DNA of 64,000 nucleotides. It comes from Liolophura sinensis (taxonomy: Eukaryota; Mollusca; Polyplacophora; Chitonida; Chitonidae). Of this stretch, positions 58,075 to 64,000 are shown piece after piece. The stretch is taken from assembly GCF_032854445.1 (NCBI RefSeq), contig NC_088297.1:9512163-9576162 (forward strand), given 5' to 3'. The position numbers were made by a program, and so were the translations under genes. Numbering within the stretch: position 1 is the first letter of the stretch; every line of letters starts with the position of its first letter. The notes beneath the pieces were generated by a model, which was given only the letters and a program-made list of their open reading frames with translations, was not told the origin of the DNA and did no database searches.

Positions 58075-58508
58075 AGCTTGACGCCAGGCGGAGCAGTGCT
58101 GTGGGTAGAGGCGGGGATCCAGCGGAGGGCGGGCTATTTTGGTACGGGCGCAGAAAGGCGGGGTCCACACGGCGTCACATAGCTGCGGCGCGGACCAGCT
58201 TTGAGCGGTGGCTGTGGAGCGCGACGGACGGAAAGGACGCCCGCGAAGTGTCGGAAATCCCTCCAGAAGAACTCGACGAGTTGCTCGCCAGCTATTTCCT
58301 GTCTGTCCGAAAACCCTCTGGTGAACAATACAAGTTGTGCTCTTTCGTCAGCCTGCGCTCCAACCTCCAGACGTATCTCCGGGAGAAAGGGTATCCGGCT
58401 AAGATTTCCACGGATAGCCGCTTTGTGAAAAGCCAGAACGCCTTTAACCAGAGAGGTGTGGAATTAGAGAACGCCGGCCTCCATGTCAGGGGATATTCAT
58501 ATCATTGA
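58075..58508 (+). CDS. Alternative terminal exon T11, diverged Crypton-type domain
   Basis: Acceptor 'gggcttgttctctttgccag|ag', phase 1 (Glu), 144 residues. The leader is short and Arg/Gly-rich (RRSSAVGRGGDPAEGG). The module at about 28-132 reads STRRHIAAARTSFERWLW, REVSEIPPEELDELLASYF, VRKPSGEQYKLCSFVSLRSN, LQTYLREKGYPAKISTDS, KSQNAFNQRG. FERWLW and IPPEELD are kept, but YDPDS has become YKLCS and YPCSI has become YPAKI. The exon is markedly GC-rich against its introns. AATAAA lies only 19 bases after the stop (58527) with a second at 58835. Confidence 0.88.
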
Positions 58509-61407
58509 TTGAGGAAATTTTAAAATAATAAAACAACCAAGTCATGATATGTCCGCTACAATGACAAAAGCATGTGCCTTTCATGTTATAGCTGACCTTC
58601 AGACTGTAACCGTTGAATATTGTTGCGTGCGGACACACAGCACGCCTGTGCCCTTCACGTTGGTACATCCCAAGGGGACGTGCACTGTAACACCGAAGGG
58701 GACTGGTGGAATAACGTCTCACATATGATGTACAAGCAGATCAGTGCGGCAATTTCCAGATTACATCTTGAACTGTTAACGAAGACTAATATGATAATAG
58801 CACCCGTTATACATAACCTAATCACAGTAAATATAATAAAGAGTCAAAAAAGCTTTTATTAAAAAAAGATCTATTATGAGGATCTATGTCGAGAAATGTT
58901 TAAAAATCACCCTTGTGTACACAGATGTATCATGGGAGCCATTTCAGTGTACCAGTCTACTGGACGATATTTAAAACACACTAATTCTGCTGTTGAGTAC
59001 CAGGATAGTCTTGAAGCCAGAGTGCCCGACTATCCCCGGGAAACTGAGATTATCCCCACTGTTGCTTTGACTCGTTTCCGATGGTTTCAGTGACCACCAA
59101 GTGCCTTGGAGAAATCTTAAGAGTCGATATCTAAAACTACAACCAGTGCTGGGCCCAAAGTCCAAAGGCCAGGTTAACTACTTTTTATACAACAGAGAAG
59201 TTATTGATGGAAGTTTATATTCCGCTACAAGGCCCTGCACAAAGTGCTTTATTACAAACATTACGATGTATACGAGTTGTATTAAATGTGATTATTTTAG
59301 GTATTGTAAATATCTTGACGGGTTGAGGGAATATTTGAGAGAATTTAACCCTGTCTGTTTTTCTTGTTGAATGGGTCCAAATATCACGCCCAGAGTATAT
59401 ATAAATTCTTAAATCAACGACATGCACCACGTGTCTACTGGATGGAGGCTACAAGGCAACGGCCTATAGACTGATATTGAATGTTTACTGACCTTTGCCA
59501 CACATCACTAATCCTGTCAGCAATTTGATGTGGTGGACAGACCTGTGTAAGTTATTTCACATGCCCAGTCAAGCTAGTCATTTGATGCAGTTGGCTGACT
59601 TTTTGAATTGCCCTTGATCATTATTTGGACTTTCTGTCCCATCTTATTGCCTAAGCAATGGTTATAAATGTACCCTCTCTGCTTACCACATATTTTTGGC
59701 TCATGGTGATGGAAAATTAAGCTTATACAAAGTCGCTCTGCCTGTAAATATTCATTGAAGTCATTCCGTCCTATTATCGGAGGTGTGTTTCTTTCTCCTT
59801 CTGTCTATTTTGATTAAGCATTGCAGACATCTCATGGAAAGTTGTTAAAATGTCCCGTCATGCTTGGTACCTATTTGTTCCGGCATCGGGATATATACAG
59901 GCTTGATCGTACAATGTTACTGTTTGCTATTTTTATCATAAAATGGGGTATGATTTTTAATGTTGCATAATGTATTAATCCATTTTACGCGTAAAGTGCC
60001 ACTTGATTTGTTATTGTTCTAATGACATGTCGAAGTTAATTCATGTTTATATATATCCATTTAACAAACTGAATACATCCTGATTTGATTATCAGCTGTA
60101 TGTCGGTTTACACCAGTGTGGAATCATATGTGTTACCTGTTGAAAGATTTTAGTGTTCTGTGTTATTCAAAATGAAATTAAAAGAAAAATTTTAACTGGA
60201 GCAGTACTTTGATTTGTCCTTTGAATAATATTGTTTGTTAATGTTAGGCATGTACGTACTGTCCGAGATGAACAAGATCCTGTGATTTGTATTTACCTAC
60301 CTACTAATTTGGATTGTCAAGTGAGAGTCGCAAATTCGTACAGAATGTACGTGTCATAGGAATTCCATGGGTGTTGTCGGATAACTTTATAGGGTTATGA
60401 AGATAAACTGCGGCTGTGGTCTTTCGAATTAAGACATGCCAGTGCGGTTATGAAAAACAACAATGTGGAACTGTCCGGATGGTCTTAGGACAGATCTTAC
60501 CATATGACATGCAGCTTACCGGAGACAGGGTTTATGCATTGCAGTTTAACTTCCGTATTCAAGAAATTTTCGCTTGTACGGTGTACAACGAACGGCCTCT
60601 TTCACGAGCCTCCTCGACTGGTTAACTTCACAAAGGCCCCAAAAACAGTGAGAGCGAGGGATCCACAAACCCCTGAACATTCATCCCACCCTAGATTTAT
60701 AACGGTTACTTAGGTAACCTTCGCTAATGACGAAAAGTAGCGTATCCGTTCTGAAATAAGAGCGTTCCACAACAATGTTTGTTTGATCGAAACCATACCT
60801 AAGGGAGATTTTCCCTCAGTTAATTCTATAGTTTGATTTGTCGCTACTAAGAATTTAAAATACTACAGCATATGGACAGTAAATTCAGGGTAATGACGGA
60901 AGTGGTCACTAGCCTTCACGCTAGAAGGCTAGAAGTAGACAAGAGGCTAGAAGTAGAAAATTTTCTCCCCTACGTAACAAACTCTACAGGTTTTACTGGT
61001 CATGTTTTCCTTTCAAGTTCATGTGCAGAATTTCGATTTTCATAAAACCTTTGTGTTAGAGCACGTTTTTCGCTGTCAAACTATGTCTTTATTCTGTTAC
61101 TTTACCAGTAATGACTTAGAGAAATTTGCCTAGACATTGGTGGAATTAAAAGCTCTGAAGCTGAAAATGTAGCTCCGAATTTCATATGGGGTTTCAAAAA
61201 AAAGGGCAAAGGAACACAAATAGCCATTGAGATTTCAGTAGTAGAATAGAATCGATGTTGGTATGGGACAAAAGAAGTCACCACGCCATGAACGGTAATA
61301 GCCTGTTACCCTGCTGCTGAATGAGACATTGGAGCAATTGGGAAGGTCTTTTCTTCTGGTCTCTATAATAGACAGTCTGTAGTACCTATTTTCCCGTTGT
61401 GTTTCAG
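58509..61407 (+). other. Presumed 3' UTR of T11 and intron to T12
   Basis: AT-rich and unique. AATAAA at 58527-58532 and 58835-58840. The frames at 58896-59370 and 60416-60713 have no motif or splice support. No further terminal exon recognised. Confidence 0.45.
58835..58840 (+). promoter_or_regulatory. AATAAA, likely poly(A) signal of T11 isoform
   Basis: A canonical hexamer 327 bases after the T11 stop. The earlier one at 58527 would give an almost absent 3' UTR. Confidence 0.5.
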
Positions 61408-61851
61408 ACAGGACTCCTCGGCCCTACCTTTGCGCCCTCTGCGGTAAGAGGTTCTCCCGCGGGGGACAGTCTTCGCCGTCACCGGGCCCTGCATGACCCC
61501 AGCTCCGTCACCTTCCCATGCTACGTATGTGGGGTCCGCTTCCGCCGGAAGGACCACGTCCGCCGTCATCAACGTAGAGCCCATCCGCAGCTCATCGATT
61601 TGACATCCCTACATGGGACAACGACAGAAACCCCCGTCCTGGACTTCCAACAGACGGAGCGGTTATTAAGCGACCTGAGCCAGGCTAAAGCCGGTGATAC
61701 GTCTCAGGTCCGGCAGCCTGAAGACCTCATTATGGAGACCAGCTTGAGTTTTGAGTTGATTAGAGATAAGGGTATCCTTGACGGACAACAACAACAACAA
61801 CAATCGCGTCATCATCCTCAGGTTCACCCGAGTATTACAAAGATAAGCTGA
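61408..61851 (+). CDS. Alternative terminal exon T12: two C2H2 zinc fingers (apparent frameshift)
   Basis: Acceptor 'cccgttgtgtttcag|ac', phase 1 (G|AC, Asp), as in T1-T11. The entry frame reads DRTPRPYLCALCGKRFSRG and would stop at 61494-61496. The second frame, one base on, holds SLRRHRALHD and finger 2 (CYVCGVRFRRKDHVRRH then QRRAH). The switch falls at the G5 run 61461-61465. Counting that run as four G makes finger 1 fit C-x2-C-x12-H-x3-H exactly and finger 2 fits C-x2-C-x12-H-x4-H. I read the extra G as an assembly error or a recent mutation. After the fingers comes a Gln/Ser-rich tail with a CAA run (five Gln) to the stop at 61851, ~147 residues in all. A pair of C2H2 fingers is the usual C-terminus of lola/tramtrack-like factors. 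Confidence 0.75.
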   Translation, partial: TGLLGPTFAPSAVRGSPAGDSLRRHRALHDPSSVTFPCYVCGVRFRRKDHVRRHQRRAHPQLIDLTSLHGTTTETPVLDFQQTERLLSDLSQAKAGDTSQVRQPEDLIMETSLSFELIRDKGILDGQQQQQQSRHHPQVHPSITKIS

Positions 61852-64000
61852 CGCTGAATGCGTCCTCTGAACGCTTTGGAGCGCCTAATCTAATTCATGT
61901 GTTACCTTCTTTGTCAAAGGTGGCTAGTTTCAAGCAGACTAAAATTGTTGGTACATAACGTGTATGTATGGATAACAAATGACCTGACAGAAAAAGTATA
62001 CTGAACTAGAAGTATTCGTACGGCGATCATTTTCACGAAAGCCTGTCGTATTGACAGATTTATAGAAGTGGATAATGTAGGTATTATCCTCAGTTGTAAA
62101 GGTTTATTTTATGAAGAAGAAAAAAAAACACAGCAGGTGTTCAAATGAAAAATAAGACTTAACGAAACTTAAGGAACACACAGGTTTTCGTGGTCGGGAG
62201 ACGATGTTGTAATCTGTCAATTTGAAAAGAGATGTTAAGCAGCTCTTTGGACCCCAAAACTTTTACAAGTTTGTCATAAAACGCTAGAGGACTGACAGAA
62301 GATATGGATTGCAAGTGAAAGACAACCATGGATACCTACTGGTCATCATATCGGGGAAAAGTCTCGGAGATACATGTTTCACTGGAGGACCGGATGTAGT
62401 GCATGGACTATTTTCTTTTGAGGATAGATAAAACAGTTGCTTTGTTTTCAGTGTGGAACTAGTTGAGAATCACGTTTTTGCGTGCAGATGGTCTCCGCTT
62501 GTTATGCTGGCTCAATATGTCATGAAGCGTCTCTGTCCCCGTGCTGATTCTGTGACCCAACTGATATTCTTGGATGTTTACATGCTCATGTTATAACATT
62601 AACGTTTGACCGATAAGTGAGGAAGTGCGTGTTCTTCATTTCTATAGACACAGATTACAATCTAATGCATACTCTCACAAGGTGCTCCACGCTTCCAAGG
62701 AACTCGCGGTCAGATAAGTCCAGATTTTTTAATTTGAGCTCGACTTCTTTCACTTGTTGTTTAGAACTCGTATGGATAGTTTTTTCCTGGAGCTGACTCG
62801 ATGATATGCTATCAGGACAAACCAAAGAAAATGTCCTCATTGCCAGTTTGTCTCAAACCGCCCAAGGGCGACCACTCAGTGTCTAATGGTTGACGAACGC
62901 TAGACAAGTACAACCCTTAACTTTGAGGGTTTCTAACTTCCGAAGGTTACATGGCTTGTATCTTCTGGAAACACAATAACCATTACCGTATAAAGCATTG
63001 TGAAGTACCACTTATACCTTTCTAACTTTAAACAGATATGCAGGAATAGGTGGTGTTATCGTGATGGAAATGGTGTTTAAAACCACTATTTTGTGACGTG
63101 GAATTCCAAAATTCGCTGACCGCTGTGCTCTAAGTACTTGATGTGAACGTTATAACAATACATATATACGTTTTTATTCCCAATCCATGTACATTTTGTA
63201 TGGAGATTGATACACTGGGTATTATAGGGAACTAATGTAACATTCCTTGTTTGGTATACTGGTATAGAGTGTACAAAAGTATTAAATGGGTACAACGTTG
63301 AGTGATGTATGAGAAAGGGTTTGATGTACATATAGACCTACTTTATGCATATGATGCAGGATTAATAATTTTTTAAGCAATTGTGTTGTTAAGATAATTT
63401 TTATTTATTCTGATAATATGAGATATTTATTGGTCTTGTGTGCCAGTGTTGCACCAAATGATGGGCTGGAAGTAAAAACAAAAAAATAACTATAGCATCG
63501 CTTGATACCTTACACCAAGGAAACAAGTCAGCTGGAACAACGATAATGCTATGCTGAAAACGTCGAAAGTACTGATGAAAATGCACGAATAAATATATAC
63601 GAGGCTTTTTGTTTTGTATTTTTGTACTGGTGTGATCATGTTAAATGTTGGTGATCCCTGTGTATTTGTGAATGCCTGGGACTAACAGTATGGGTTGTAG
63701 ATACGGTAATTATGGATTGGCGGGAGATTTATTCTTAAACCACTCATTTCTTTTTAAATAAATTACTATTGCTGCGTTAATGTATGTATTCACTGCAAAG
63801 TGCTACGTTGTAATTTTATATCAGATGTATATATCTATACGTTTATGAGTTTTTACACTTAATTTACTTAATTTTAGACAACACTTCACTCTAGAAATGT
63901 TTATAAACATGCGCATATTATGTGATAAATTTGAAATTTTATCGTTGTTATTTGACGTGTTTTGACAATGCATTTTATACGTTACTGTCTTCACATAGAA
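61852..64000 (+). other. Presumed 3' UTR of T12 and flank
   Basis: AT-rich. AATAAA at 63588-63593 and 63757-63762 could end the longest isoform. A minus-strand frame at 62655-62840 (Lys/Glu/Leu-rich) and a short acceptor-like site at 62845 are discussed among the findings. No gene is claimed. Confidence 0.45.
63588..63593 (+). promoter_or_regulatory. AATAAA, possible poly(A) signal of T12 isoform
   Basis: The first canonical hexamer seen after the T12 stop, 1.7 kb downstream. A second is at 63757-63762. Confidence 0.4.

Noticed and set aside
59101-59370. A frame with several Cys residues (CTKC, CIKCDYF, CKY) suggestive of a zinc-binding domain
   Set aside because: The spacing does not match a known finger. 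There is no acceptor in the array's phase, and the region is the AT-rich intron before T12.
62655-62840. A minus-strand Lys/Glu/Leu-rich 61-codon frame
   Set aside because: It looks helix-like but has no clear splice sites or relatives that I recognise. It is too short to support an antisense exon.

Overview
This is a eukaryotic, AT-rich, intron- and repeat-heavy window from an invertebrate. The interspersed tRNA-derived SINEs, some with the phrase 'gcgtaaaacaccaatcaaat' and an (aaat)n tail, others with a (ctca)n tail, are of the kind I associate with mollusc (probably bivalve) genomes. That attribution is from memory and is moderate to low confidence. I see no prokaryotic or viral gene, no CRISPR array and no complete tRNA or rRNA gene.

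The coding content that can be supported belongs to one large plus-strand transcription unit. It has two constant exons (12709-12935 and 13827-14489), of which the second is a Ser/acidic-rich disordered linker ending in a phase-1 donor. Then, over 47 kb, there are twelve alternative 3'-terminal exons (T1-T12). All twelve have a 3' splice site in the same phase (two bases that complete the G left by the constant exon), all run to an in-frame stop, and most are followed by AATAAA signals. T1-T11 are paralogues. Each has a variable basic/Gly/Ser leader and then a ~100-residue helical module with the signature TIRNIV-AV--FERWL ... R-IE-IPP-ELD-YL--FF ... KP-G--YDPDS--S-RSYLDRFLKE--YPCSI-KS--F--SQ-AF--RR. 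I read this as the N-terminal (core-binding, DNA-contacting) half of the tyrosine-recombinase-derived fold found in Crypton transposons and their domesticated relatives (ZMYM2/3/4, QRICH1, KIAA1958 type). The catalytic half is absent. T12, the most distal exon, instead encodes two C2H2 zinc fingers, with an apparent one-base frameshift in a G5 run.

The layout recalls Drosophila lola and mod(mdg4), where constant exons are joined to a choice of 3' exons encoding DNA-binding domains. Here the choice is mainly among domesticated transposase-type modules. My inference is that one locus makes at least twelve nuclear factors with a shared N-terminus and different DNA-binding C-termini. I know of no description of such an array, but could not search.

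Region by region: 1-12.7 kb is upstream or intron-1 sequence full of SINEs (several with intact target-site duplications), a 1.15-kb minisatellite studded with CACGTG E-boxes, microsatellites, and two candidate promoters (a TATA box at 2674 and an NRF1-type site at 9152). 12.7-14.6 kb holds the constant exons and a possible intronic-polyadenylation end. 14.5-18.9 kb is unique intron. 18.9-61.9 kb is the terminal-exon array, with introns holding three minisatellites (33-, 36- and 37-bp units), a pair of ~0.5-kb inverted repeats 35 kb apart that bracket T2-T10, a possible internal CRE-type promoter with a coding first exon (22.4-22.6 kb), and a few SINEs. 61.9-64 kb is the presumed 3' UTR and downstream flank of T12. 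The true 5' end of the gene, and any further alternative exons beyond 64 kb, cannot be seen.
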